A DNA stretch of 64,000 bases from Streptomyces atriruber (GTDB lineage Bacteria; Actinomycetota; Actinomycetes; Streptomycetales; Streptomycetaceae): contig NZ_LIPN01000031.1 in NCBI RefSeq assembly GCF_001418325.1, positions 1 to 64,000 of the forward strand, given 5' to 3'. The translations under genes were made by a program, and so were the position numbers. Each line of letters begins with the position of its first letter. The first letter of the stretch is position 1. The notes beneath the pieces are model-generated. The model ran no database searches, was not told the DNA's origin, and worked only from the letters and a program-made list of their open reading frames with translations. Shown piece after piece: positions 54,329-61,534 of the stretch.

Positions 54329-54361
54329 GGCCTAAACGTTCGAGTGAAAGGACTTTAGGCC
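54329..54361 (-). terminator. Terminator of the lipid-kinase gene
   Basis: GGCCTAAA/TTTAGGCC stem of 8 bp with a long 17-base loop, just after the stop of the minus-strand kinase gene. Confidence 0.6.
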
Positions 54362-54368
54362 CTTCCAC

Positions 54369-55337
54369 TCACACAATCACACGCAGTGCACGGCGTACGC
54401 CTGTGAACGTCACGCTCGTCCGTAGCCCCAAGTGGTCACCGTCCATCTGGAGGGGCAGCGGAACCTTTGAATGCAAGGTGAAGTCTGTGAGGTCGTGGAG
54501 CGTAACTGCGTGCTTACCGTGCGGTCCTCGCTCCGGCGTGGACGTCAGGAGCTGGGTGCCGTAACGGGCCACCGCGGCCGTGGAGAGCTTCTTCAGTCCC
54601 AGCACGTCCAGAGCCGTGTCGAAAGAGGCCTGCGGAGATGCGTACAGCGGGCGATTGCCCAGGTAGGAGTACGGAGAGGTGTTGCAGACTATCGACATCA
54701 CCAGGTCGGTCACCGGGTCCTCGCCGGGCCGCTCCAGGGTGATCATTCCGTGCCTGCGGTGGGGCTCGTCGATGAACTGACGCAGCACCTGGCGCACATA
54801 CAGGGCGTGCGTCGAGCGCCGACCGAGCTCGCGCTGCTGTTCGACCCTGCCCACCACGCCGCCGTCGAAGCCCAGACCCGCGCAGAACGTGAACCAGCGC
54901 GATGGCACGGCCTCGTCCTCCGTGCCCGGCGTACCGCCCGCGATGCCCAGCCCCACCGTGCGCTCACTGCCCTCGCGCAGGGCGTCCAGCAGGGCGCCGG
55001 TGGCCTCCACGGCGTCGTTGGGCAGCCCCAGGGCGCGCGCGAAGACGTTGGTGGAGCCGCCGGGGACGACGGCGAGGCGGGGGAGGCGGTCCGGGTCGGG
55101 GCCGTGGTGCAGCAGGCCGTTGACGACCTCGTTGACGGTGCCGTCGCCGCCGAGGGCGACGACCAGCTCGATGTCCTTGCTCTCCGCGGCCTGCCGGCCG
55201 AGGTCCCTGGCGTGCCCGCGGTACTCGGTGGTGACCGCGTCGAGCTTCATCTCGCTCGCCAGTGCGTGGACCAGCACATCACGCGTACGCGCACTGGTGG
55301 TGGTTGCCGCCGGGTTGACCACGAGAAGTGCACGCAT
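54369..55337 (-). CDS. Diacylglycerol kinase-like lipid kinase
   Basis: A 322-residue member of the DagK/YegS lipid-kinase family. The ATP-binding motif is ALGGDGTVNEVVNGL near residue 62, with GGSTNVFARALGLP after it. The C-terminal beta sandwich ends HLGLRTSVTFTGVRRALRVIV. It may phosphorylate diacylglycerol or a ceramide-like lipid; substrate is inferred only. ATG start MRALLVVNPAA. It is divergent from a small membrane protein gene with 80 bases between. Confidence 0.9.
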   Translation of the reverse strand: MRALLVVNPAATTTSARTRDVLVHALASEMKLDAVTTEYRGHARDLGRQAAESKDIELVVALGGDGTVNEVVNGLLHHGPDPDRLPRLAVVPGGSTNVFARALGLPNDAVEATGALLDALREGSERTVGLGIAGGTPGTEDEAVPSRWFTFCAGLGFDGGVVGRVEQQRELGRRSTHALYVRQVLRQFIDEPHRRHGMITLERPGEDPVTDLVMSIVCNTSPYSYLGNRPLYASPQASFDTALDVLGLKKLSTAAVARYGTQLLTSTPERGPHGKHAVTLHDLTDFTLHSKVPLPLQMDGDHLGLRTSVTFTGVRRALRVIV

Positions 55338-55417
55338 GCGAAGCAGACTACCTAGCGCTCTTTACACGGCCTAGACCGAGGTGCCGGGGCGGACGCGCCC
55401 GGAGCTACCCTGCTGGG

Positions 55418-55876
55418 GTGAGTACTGAGCGGAAAACCACCCCCGAAGCCCCGGAGTCGCCCGAGTCGGGCCCGCGACCCGCGCGGGTGACCGCCGCCGC
55501 GGCCCTGGTCGCGCTGGAGGGCCTCGCCCTCCTCGCCGGGGGCGTGTACATGCTCGCGCTGGGCATCTCGGGATCGCCCGACGACGCCAAGCAGGCCTGG
55601 ACGGGTGGCATCACGCTGATGGTCCTCGCCCTGCTCCCGCTGCTCGCCGCCCGCGGACTGCTGAAGCTGCGCCGGTGGAGCCGCGGTCCCGCGATCATCA
55701 CGCAGATCATGGCGCTTCCGGTGGCCTGGCAGATGCTGCAGGCCAACAGTGCGGCGATCCCGGCCGGCATCGTCCTCGCGATCTGCGCGGTCGTCTCGCT
55801 CGTCCTCCTGATCAATCCGGCGACGACCGAGGCCCTCGGCATCCAGGGCCCCGGCAACGTCCAGGATCAGAAGTAG
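55418..55876 (+). CDS. Four-helix small membrane protein
   Basis: A 152-residue protein with a Pro/Glu-rich cytoplasmic head (about 25 residues) and four predicted membrane helices: AAALVALEGLALLAGGVYML, GGITLMVLALLPLLAARGLL, a segment around AIITQIMALPVAWQML, and IVLAICAVVSLVLLI. I do not recognise a function. It occurs in this position in other streptomycetes from memory. The GTG start is inferred from the hydrophilic head; the ribosome site is weak. It ends 62 bases before the sigH stop. Confidence 0.78.
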   Translation: MSTERKTTPEAPESPESGPRPARVTAAAALVALEGLALLAGGVYMLALGISGSPDDAKQAWTGGITLMVLALLPLLAARGLLKLRRWSRGPAIITQIMALPVAWQMLQANSAAIPAGIVLAICAVVSLVLLINPATTEALGIQGPGNVQDQK

Positions 55877-55937
55877 CGGGATCAGGAGTGGCGCGATCGA
55901 AGTAGTGCGACTCGGGAAAAGTCGCTACGGAGAGTGA

Positions 55938-56879
55938 TCACTCCTCGACGAGGAGCTTCTCCCGCAGCTGCGCCAGCGTGCGTGCCAGCAGCCGGGAGAC
56001 GTGCATCTGGGAGATGCCGACCTCCTGCGCGATCTGCGACTGGGTCATGTTGCCGAAGAAACGCAGCAGCAGGATGCGCTTCTCGCGCGGCGGCAGGTCC
56101 TCCAGGAGGGGCTTGAGCGACTCGCGGTACTCGACGCCCTCCAGGGCCTCGTCCTCGGCGCCCAGGGTGTCCGCGACGGCCGGGGACTCGTCGTCCGTGT
56201 CCGGGACGTCCAGGGACAGCGTGGAGTACGCGTTGGCGGACTCCAGGCCTTCCAGGACCTCCTCTTCGGAGATGGCCAGTTTCTCGGCCAGCTCGTGCAC
56301 GGTGGGGGAGCGGCCGTGCAACTGGGACAGCTCGGCCGTCGCCGTCGTCAGCGCGAGACGCAGCTCCTGCAGGCGCCGCGGGACGCGGACCGCCCACCCC
56401 TTGTCGCGGAAGTGCCGCTTGATCTCGCCGACGACCGTCGGGGTCGCGTACGTGGAGAACTCCACGCCGCGCTCCGGGTCGAAGCGGTCCACGGACTTGA
56501 TCAGGCCGATCGTGGCGACCTGGGTGAGGTCGTCCAGCGGCTCGCCGCGGTTGCGGAAGCGGCGGGCCAGGTGCTCGACGAGCGGCAGATGCATGCGGAC
56601 CAGCTGGTTGCGCAGCTCCGCGTACTCCCGACTGCCGCCGTCCAGGGTGCGCAGCTCGATGAACATCGCGCGTGCGCCGCTGCGGTCCTGCGGATCGTGC
56701 CGACCGTGCTCGCTCATGTTTCCCGCCCGTCGCCCGCCGCCCCGGCCGGAGAGCTCCTCGAGCTCGTCCCTGGCGGTCGGCTCTGCCTGCTCCGACACAT
56801 CGGCCACCTTCAGCGGACCCGACCGGTCCGGCTCCTCCGGGTGCGGTTTCGCCTGCTGTTCGGGGATTCCGGTGGTCAT
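55938..56879 (-). CDS. sigH: SigB-like stress sigma factor SigH
   Basis: A 313-residue SigF/SigB-family sigma factor for osmotic stress and development. Region 2 is RDKGWAVRVPRRLQE-preceded by LRNQLVRMHLPLVEHLARRF, region 3 contains SPTVHELAEKLAISEEEVLE and region 4 ends QIAQEVGISQMHVSRLLARTL. I use the ATG giving MTTGIPEQQ. A downstream ATG (MSEHGRHDP) could make a shorter form. The same frame is open without stop back to 57395, through all of ushX; in S. coelicolor long SigH isoforms were reported. It follows the anti-sigma gene ushX by 80 bases. Confidence 0.92.
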   Translation of the reverse strand: MTTGIPEQQAKPHPEEPDRSGPLKVADVSEQAEPTARDELEELSGRGGGRRAGNMSEHGRHDPQDRSGARAMFIELRTLDGGSREYAELRNQLVRMHLPLVEHLARRFRNRGEPLDDLTQVATIGLIKSVDRFDPERGVEFSTYATPTVVGEIKRHFRDKGWAVRVPRRLQELRLALTTATAELSQLHGRSPTVHELAEKLAISEEEVLEGLESANAYSTLSLDVPDTDDESPAVADTLGAEDEALEGVEYRESLKPLLEDLPPREKRILLLRFFGNMTQSQIAQEVGISQMHVSRLLARTLAQLREKLLVEE

Positions 56880-56959
56880 ACGGCGCAACCCCTCCCTGCC
56901 GTCGGCGGGCAGACCTCGTGTGCCGCGCTCTTCGTCCCGCACCGGCCCGTCCCCGTCCC

Positions 56960-57373
56960 TCACGCCGGCCCGGGTCCCGCGCCGCGCTTCTTGTAGAGGC
57001 TGATCGAGACGGTGTTGTCCTCGGCGACGGTCGAGTCCACCTGGCCCGCGAGGGCCGACAGCACCGTCCAGGCGAAGGTGTCCCGCTCCGGGGCCCGGCC
57101 GTCGGTCGTGGGCGCCGAAACCGTCACCTCCAACGAGTCGTCGACGAGGCGGAAGACGCAGCTGAGCACCGAGCCGGGCACGGCCTGCTGGAGCAGGATC
57201 GCGCAGGCCTCGTCGACCGCGATGCGGAGGTCCTCGATCTCGTCGAGAGTGAAGTCCAAACGCGCTGCGAGGCCGGCCGTCGCCGTCCGCAGCACCGACA
57301 GGTAGGCACCCGCAGCCGGAAGGCGGACCTCCACGAAGTCCTGATTCCCGGGCTCGCCTGCGATCTGGGACAC
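56960..57373 (-). CDS. ushX: RsbW-like anti-sigma factor (UshX/PrsH)
   Basis: A 137-residue GHKL-fold protein that should bind and inhibit SigH. The first strand is VEVRLPAAGAYLSVLRTATAG, and the ATP-lid region is SLYKKRG at the C terminus. The N-box reads AVDEACAILLQQ; the Mg-binding Asn of kinases such as RsbW is Ile here, which argues against protein-kinase activity. The GTG start has GGAGG at 5 bases. The gene pair order anti-sigma then sigma is that of rsbW-sigB. No anti-anti-sigma gene is adjacent. Confidence 0.9.
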   Translation of the reverse strand: MSQIAGEPGNQDFVEVRLPAAGAYLSVLRTATAGLAARLDFTLDEIEDLRIAVDEACAILLQQAVPGSVLSCVFRLVDDSLEVTVSAPTTDGRAPERDTFAWTVLSALAGQVDSTVAEDNTVSISLYKKRGAGPGPA

Positions 57374-57530
57374 CCTCACCTCCAAGGTGGTACAAGCACT
57401 TTCGGGGTTCCGGAGCCGCCGTCCAGCGGCGGTCCGGGCTGCGTCACACGGGTAACGCCCCACGTCGTTCTGCGGTGACGCTACCGCGCTCCCCAGCTCC
57501 GTGTCCCGGGGACCCCGGCCTGATGCTGTC

Positions 57531-57551
57531 ACTCATAGTAAGCCTATGAGT
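57531..57551. promoter_or_regulatory. Palindrome upstream of ushX-sigH
   Basis: ACTCATAG-TAAGC-CTATGAGT, perfect 8-base arms. It lies 158 bases before ushX and 70 bases after the UBP-finger stop, so it could be an operator of the stress operon or a terminator of the other gene. Confidence 0.45.
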
Positions 57552-57620
57552 ACGGACAGTGGCTAGGGGTCGCGCAGGCCCAATTGGAAAGAACGGGCGC
57601 CGGGTTGACGTACCCAAACG

Positions 57621-57881
57621 TCAGACGATCGAACCGTCCACGAAGCACCATCGCCAGCTCTCGCCCGGCTCGAAGGTCCTCATCACAGGGTGTGAGCTCT
57701 CCCTGAAATGTGCCGTCGCGTGCTGGAAAGGGGAAGAGTCGCAACAGCCCACGTGCCCGCACTCCAGACACAGCCGCAACTGGACGGGGTGGCTGCCGGC
57801 GGCCTGGCACTCGAGACACGTTTCGCTCAGCGGGGGCACCTCGGGGTGCGGCAGCGCTGCGACGTGCGGGCACTCGTTCAT
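57621..57881 (-). CDS. UBP-type zinc-finger protein
   Basis: An 86-residue protein that is a single UBP-type zinc finger. Ligands are in ETCLECQAAGSHPVQLRLCLECGHVGCCD (read in parts) followed by HATAHFRESSHPV. Bacterial stand-alone UBP fingers are frequent in actinobacteria and their role is unknown; eukaryotic ones bind the ubiquitin C terminus. The ATG gives MNECPHVAALPHPE. It is divergent from the antiporter gene with 46 bases between. Confidence 0.88.
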   Translation of the reverse strand: MNECPHVAALPHPEVPPLSETCLECQAAGSHPVQLRLCLECGHVGCCDSSPFQHATAHFRESSHPVMRTFEPGESWRWCFVDGSIV

Positions 57882-57927
57882 GATTGCCAGGTTACGACGG
57901 GAACACGGAGGGTGGAGGGGTCTGCCG

Positions 57928-59526
57928 ATGGATGCATTGCCGCTGGTGGGACTGATCGCGGCGAGCGCCGCGGTGGCAGGGGCGGCGCGCAGGACCCCGG
58001 TGCCGGCGCCGCTGCTCCTGGTCGGTGTCGGGCTCATCGCCGCGTACCTGCCGGGCGTGCCCGACTACCACCTCGACCCGCACATCGTGCTGCCGCTGAT
58101 CCTGCCCCCGCTGCTGCACACGGCCGCCCTGGAGAGCTCCTACCTGGACCTGCGGGCCAACGTCAGGCCCGTCGCGCTCCTCTCGGTCGGTTACGTTCTG
58201 TTCGCCACGGTCGCCGTCGGATGGCTCGCGTACCTGCTCATTCCCGACCTGCCGCTGCCCGCCGCGCTCGTCCTCGGTGCCGTGATCGCGCCACCGGACG
58301 CGGTCGCCGCGACCGCCATCGCGCGCAAGGTGGGTCTCCCCTCGCGGATCACCACGATCCTGCAGGGCGAGTCCCTGGTGAACGACGCGACCGCGATCAC
58401 CGCCTACAAAGTGGCCATCGCGGCGGCGGTCGGCGAGGGCGCGAGCTGGTCGGGAGGCGTCCGGGAGTTCCTGGTGGCGGCGGTCGGCGGCGTCGGCGTC
58501 GGACTGCTGATCATGGTGCCGATCCACTGGCTGCGCACCCACCTGAAGGAGGCGATGCTGCAGAACACGCTGTCCCTGCTCATCCCCTTCGTCGCGTACG
58601 CCGCCGCGGAACAGGTCGGCGCCTCCGGAGTGCTCGCCGTGGTCGTCGTCGCGCTGTACCTGGGCCACCGCTCCTGGCAGGTCGACTTCGAGACGCGGCT
58701 GCAGGAGGCCGCGGTGTGGAAGGTCGTCGCGTTCATCCTGGAGTCGGCGGTCTTCGCACTGATCGGGCTGCAGCTGCCCGTCGTGCTCAAGGGGCTCGGC
58801 GAATACAGCGTGGCGCAGGCCGTCTGGTACGCGTTCGGGGTCTTCGTCTTCGTCGTCGTGGCGCGCTTCGTGTGGTCGTATCCGGCGACGTACCTGCCGC
58901 GCGGGCTCTCGGCGCGGATCAAGGAGCGCGAGGCCGACATGGACTGGCGGCGGCCGCTGATCGTCAGCTGGGCCGGCATGCGGGGCGTGGTCTCGCTGGC
59001 CATCGCCTTCTCGATCCCGCTCGTCACGGACGACGGCGAGCCGTTCCCCGCGCGCAATCTTGTCCTGTTTCTGACGTTCACCACGGTGATCGGAACGCTC
59101 GTCGTGCAGGGGCTCTCGCTGCCGTGGCTGATCCGCGTCCTGAAACTGCCGGGCCGTGACGCGCAGGCCCAGACGCTCGCCGAGGCGCAGGCGCAGAACG
59201 CCGCCTCGCAGGCCGCGGAGGCCCGGGTGGAGGAACTCATGCAGGACGAGCGCAACCGCCTGCCACAGCCCCTCCAGGACCGTCTGCGCACGGTCCTGGA
59301 GCGCCGCCGCAACTCCGTGTGGGAGCGGCTCGGTCAGGCCAACCCGGTAACGGGGGAGTCGGCGGACGACACCTACCGGCGCCTCGCGCGCGAGGCGATC
59401 GCCGCGGAGCGCGAGGTGTTCGTGAGGATGCGGGACGAGCGGCGCATCGACGACGAGATGATGCGGACGCTGCTGCGCAAGCTCGACCTGGAGGAGGCGG
59501 CCGCCCACCGCGAGATCGAGGACTGA
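57928..59526 (+). CDS. Na+/H+ antiporter (CPA1, NhaP/YjcE type)
   Basis: A 532-residue cation:proton antiporter with about twelve helices. The ion-binding motif is in APPDAVAATAIA, and GESLVNDATAI is the paired motif in the next helix. WAGMRGVVSLAIAF lies near 350. About 150 residues of a charged, helical cytoplasmic tail follow the last membrane helix. The ATG follows GGAGG at 10 bases. It probably exports Na+ in exchange for protons; direction is inferred. Its stop is only 5 bases from that of the convergent PLP enzyme. Confidence 0.9.
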   Translation: MDALPLVGLIAASAAVAGAARRTPVPAPLLLVGVGLIAAYLPGVPDYHLDPHIVLPLILPPLLHTAALESSYLDLRANVRPVALLSVGYVLFATVAVGWLAYLLIPDLPLPAALVLGAVIAPPDAVAATAIARKVGLPSRITTILQGESLVNDATAITAYKVAIAAAVGEGASWSGGVREFLVAAVGGVGVGLLIMVPIHWLRTHLKEAMLQNTLSLLIPFVAYAAAEQVGASGVLAVVVVALYLGHRSWQVDFETRLQEAAVWKVVAFILESAVFALIGLQLPVVLKGLGEYSVAQAVWYAFGVFVFVVVARFVWSYPATYLPRGLSARIKEREADMDWRRPLIVSWAGMRGVVSLAIAFSIPLVTDDGEPFPARNLVLFLTFTTVIGTLVVQGLSLPWLIRVLKLPGRDAQAQTLAEAQAQNAASQAAEARVEELMQDERNRLPQPLQDRLRTVLERRRNSVWERLGQANPVTGESADDTYRRLAREAIAAEREVFVRMRDERRIDDEMMRTLLRKLDLEEAAAHREIED

Positions 59527-59531
59527 GGCGG

Positions 59532-60482
59532 CTACCGGCCGGAGGGCGGCGGTGCGGGGGTGTCGCGCGTGCCGGTGATCACCGCGGTGAGGCGGGTGCC
59601 GGGGCGGAAAACGCCCTCTTCGCAGAGGACGGTCAGGGCGTACAGGAGCTTGGCGACGTAGAGGTGTTCCACCAGGAGGCCGGTCGAGGGCTCGTGGCGG
59701 TACTCGAAGTCCTCGGCGAAGGCGATGAGTTCCGGCGGGGTGCGGGCGTAACCGCCCCAGTGGAAGCGCTCGTCCAGGCGCCAGTTGGCGGTCGGTTCGC
59801 CGAACGTCCGCCGTTGCAGGGTGGCTATGTCGTCGCCCAGGAAGCCGCCTTTGAGGACCGGTATGCCGAGGGCCCGCAGGTCCGGGCCGAGGCCCGCGGC
59901 GAGGCCCGCGAGGGTGCCGCCGGTGCCGCACGCCACGGCCGCCACGTCGGTGTGCCCGCGCAGCTCCTCGCCCAGGGCCGTGCAGCCCCGCACGGCAAGG
60001 GGGTTGCTGCCGCCCTCCGGGATCACGTACGCGTCCCGGCAGCCCGTCTCGTGCTGGAGCGCGGCCAGCGTCCCGGGCTCGGCCTTGCTCCGGTACGTCG
60101 ACCGGTCGACGAAGTGCAGGCGCATGCCGTCGGCCGCGCAGCGGGCCAGCGAGGGGTTCAGCGGGCGCCCGGCGAGTTCGTCGCCGCGGACGACGCCGAC
60201 CGTGGCGAGGCCCAGGAGACGGCCTGCCGCGGCGGTGGCGCGCAGGTGGTTGGAGTAGGCGCCGCCGAACGTGAGCAGGGTGTCGTGGCCCGCGTCGGCG
60301 GCCTCCCGCAGGTTCAGGACGAGCTTGCGGTACTTGTTGCCCGGCAGGTCCGGGTGGATCAGGTCGTCCCGCTTGAGCGACAGCTCCACGCCATGACGGC
60401 CGAAACGGTCGTCGTCCACGCGCTGCAGCGGCGAGGGCAGCCGCGGGCGCGGTGCGAGCGGGGCGGGCGGGGTGTGGTGCAC
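59532..60482 (-). CDS. ACC deaminase/D-cysteine desulfhydrase-family PLP enzyme
   Basis: A 316-residue fold-type II PLP enzyme. The Schiff-base Lys is in DLPGNKYRKL near residue 49, the following FGGAYSNHLRATAAAG contains substrate-binding residues, and CGTGGTLAGL is the phosphate loop. The family includes ACC deaminase and D-cysteine desulfhydrase; the substrate cannot be separated by reading. The GTG start comes 10 bases after the stop of the amidase gene, so they share a transcript. It is shorter than typical ACC deaminases. Confidence 0.88.
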   Translation of the reverse strand: MHHTPPAPLAPRPRLPSPLQRVDDDRFGRHGVELSLKRDDLIHPDLPGNKYRKLVLNLREAADAGHDTLLTFGGAYSNHLRATAAAGRLLGLATVGVVRGDELAGRPLNPSLARCAADGMRLHFVDRSTYRSKAEPGTLAALQHETGCRDAYVIPEGGSNPLAVRGCTALGEELRGHTDVAAVACGTGGTLAGLAAGLGPDLRALGIPVLKGGFLGDDIATLQRRTFGEPTANWRLDERFHWGGYARTPPELIAFAEDFEYRHEPSTGLLVEHLYVAKLLYALTVLCEEGVFRPGTRLTAVITGTRDTPAPPPSGR

Positions 60483-60492
60483 CCCGCCATTG

Positions 60493-61083
60493 TCACTTGA
60501 GGCGCTCCTCGATGCGGTCCCGCATCGAGTCCATGGTGAAGCCGCGAGGGTCGACCTTGCCCGGCTGCCACTCCAGGTGGCCGATCACCGAACGCTCCGT
60601 CCAGCCGTGGTGACGGCAGATCGCCGCCGACACCTTCTCGATGGCCTCCAGCTGCTCTTCGGGCCACGGGTCCTCGCCGTCGCCGAGGTTCTCGCACTCG
60701 AAGCCGTAGAAGTGGCGGTTGCCGTCGGTGTTCGCCTCGTTGTCCGGGGGCAGGCGCTTCTCCGCGATGACCGCGCGGAGCACGTCGTCGTCGCCGAGGC
60801 CCGCGTGGTTGGCGCGGCCGTACCCGACGAGGTGGACGCGGCCGTCCTTGGTGATGACGCCGTGGCAGAGCGGCCCGGGGAGCGAGGCGAAGCCGTCGCG
60901 GCAGATCTCCACCGTGCGCTCGCTGCCCTTCGTCACGGTGTGGTGGATCACCACGCCGTGAACGGGGCCCCAGGGGCCTTTGTGGTTGCGGTTGTGGTGC
61001 TCCCAGTCGCCGACTTCGACGACGGTCACGCCTTCGTCCCGCAGGATGTCGATGAACCGGCCTGCGGACATGGGTGGGGCCAT
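60493..61083 (-). CDS. N-acetylmuramoyl-L-alanine amidase (PGRP/amidase_2 fold)
   Basis: A 196-residue peptidoglycan amidase domain. Zinc ligands are in GVVIHHTVT and GHLEWQPGKVDPRGF. The layout GPWGPVHGVVIHHT resembles phage endolysins of the PGRP type. No signal peptide and no cell-wall-binding repeat is seen. It might need a holin or nonclassical release, or act in the cytosol on recycled peptidoglycan. Starting ATG gives MAPPMSAGRF. It is possibly a domesticated phage gene; surroundings are not phage-like. Confidence 0.87.
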   Translation of the reverse strand: MAPPMSAGRFIDILRDEGVTVVEVGDWEHHNRNHKGPWGPVHGVVIHHTVTKGSERTVEICRDGFASLPGPLCHGVITKDGRVHLVGYGRANHAGLGDDDVLRAVIAEKRLPPDNEANTDGNRHFYGFECENLGDGEDPWPEEQLEAIEKVSAAICRHHGWTERSVIGHLEWQPGKVDPRGFTMDSMRDRIEERLK

Positions 61084-61222
61084 GACCGTCTCCTTTGCAA
61101 GGCGCGACGGCCGCCGGTCGCGGGCCGTCTCGTACGCCCTGCTTGTACCGGAACTCCGGTGCCCGGACCAGCCATTCGGAAGCGATCCGTGGCCTGTTCG
61201 GGCACCGTGCGAGCCGATCCGG

Positions 61223-61459
61223 TCAATTGCCGTGCAGGAAACCGTCCCCGTGGGCCGCGACGTGGGACTCCAGGTCCTGCAGCGCCTGCTGGGTCGCCTG
61301 CGAGGAGCCGGTGCCCCGGCGCTCGGCGTAGTACGCCGCGCCGAGCTTCTTCAGGAGGGCGTCGCCCGCGCGCTTCTCCTGGACCTCGTCGATCTTCTGC
61401 TTGCCCTGGGTGAGGCCCCGCTGGGCCTGCTCTTTGGCGCGATCCAGGAAGCCTGCCAT
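61223..61459 (-). CDS. Small helical protein (78 aa)
   Basis: A 78-residue, highly charged helical protein beginning MAGFLDRAKEQAQRGLTQ. The first 30 residues are amphipathic, as in late-embryogenesis or stress-type helices. No membrane segment. The family occurs widely in streptomycetes, role unknown. The ATG follows AGGAGAG. It is separated by 75 bases from the large gene upstream and 139 bases from the amidase. Confidence 0.85.
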   Translation of the reverse strand: MAGFLDRAKEQAQRGLTQGKQKIDEVQEKRAGDALLKKLGAAYYAERRGTGSSQATQQALQDLESHVAAHGDGFLHGN

Positions 61460-61534
61460 TGCTCTCTCCTGCCGGTTGGTGCGGTGATCGGTATCGGGTT
61501 CAACGGTTGTGCGGATCTTGTGGTTCCCCGGGGG

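Larger units (their letters stand above)
54053..54368 (-). other. Long leader of wblE
   Basis: 316 bases without a gene. It contains the GTGAA/TTCAC palindrome at 54097-54110, an eight-T run at 54270-54277 (A8 in the wblE sense), rare for this genome, and a terminator for the downstream end of the lipid-kinase gene. The TTGTAT at about 54256-54251 on the minus strand could be part of a wblE promoter, without a convincing -35. Confidence 0.5.

Noticed and set aside
60493-61083. Endolysin-like amidase as evidence of a prophage
   Set aside because: No holin, structural or integrase genes are nearby; neighbours are ordinary metabolic genes, so only a possible single domesticated gene remains.
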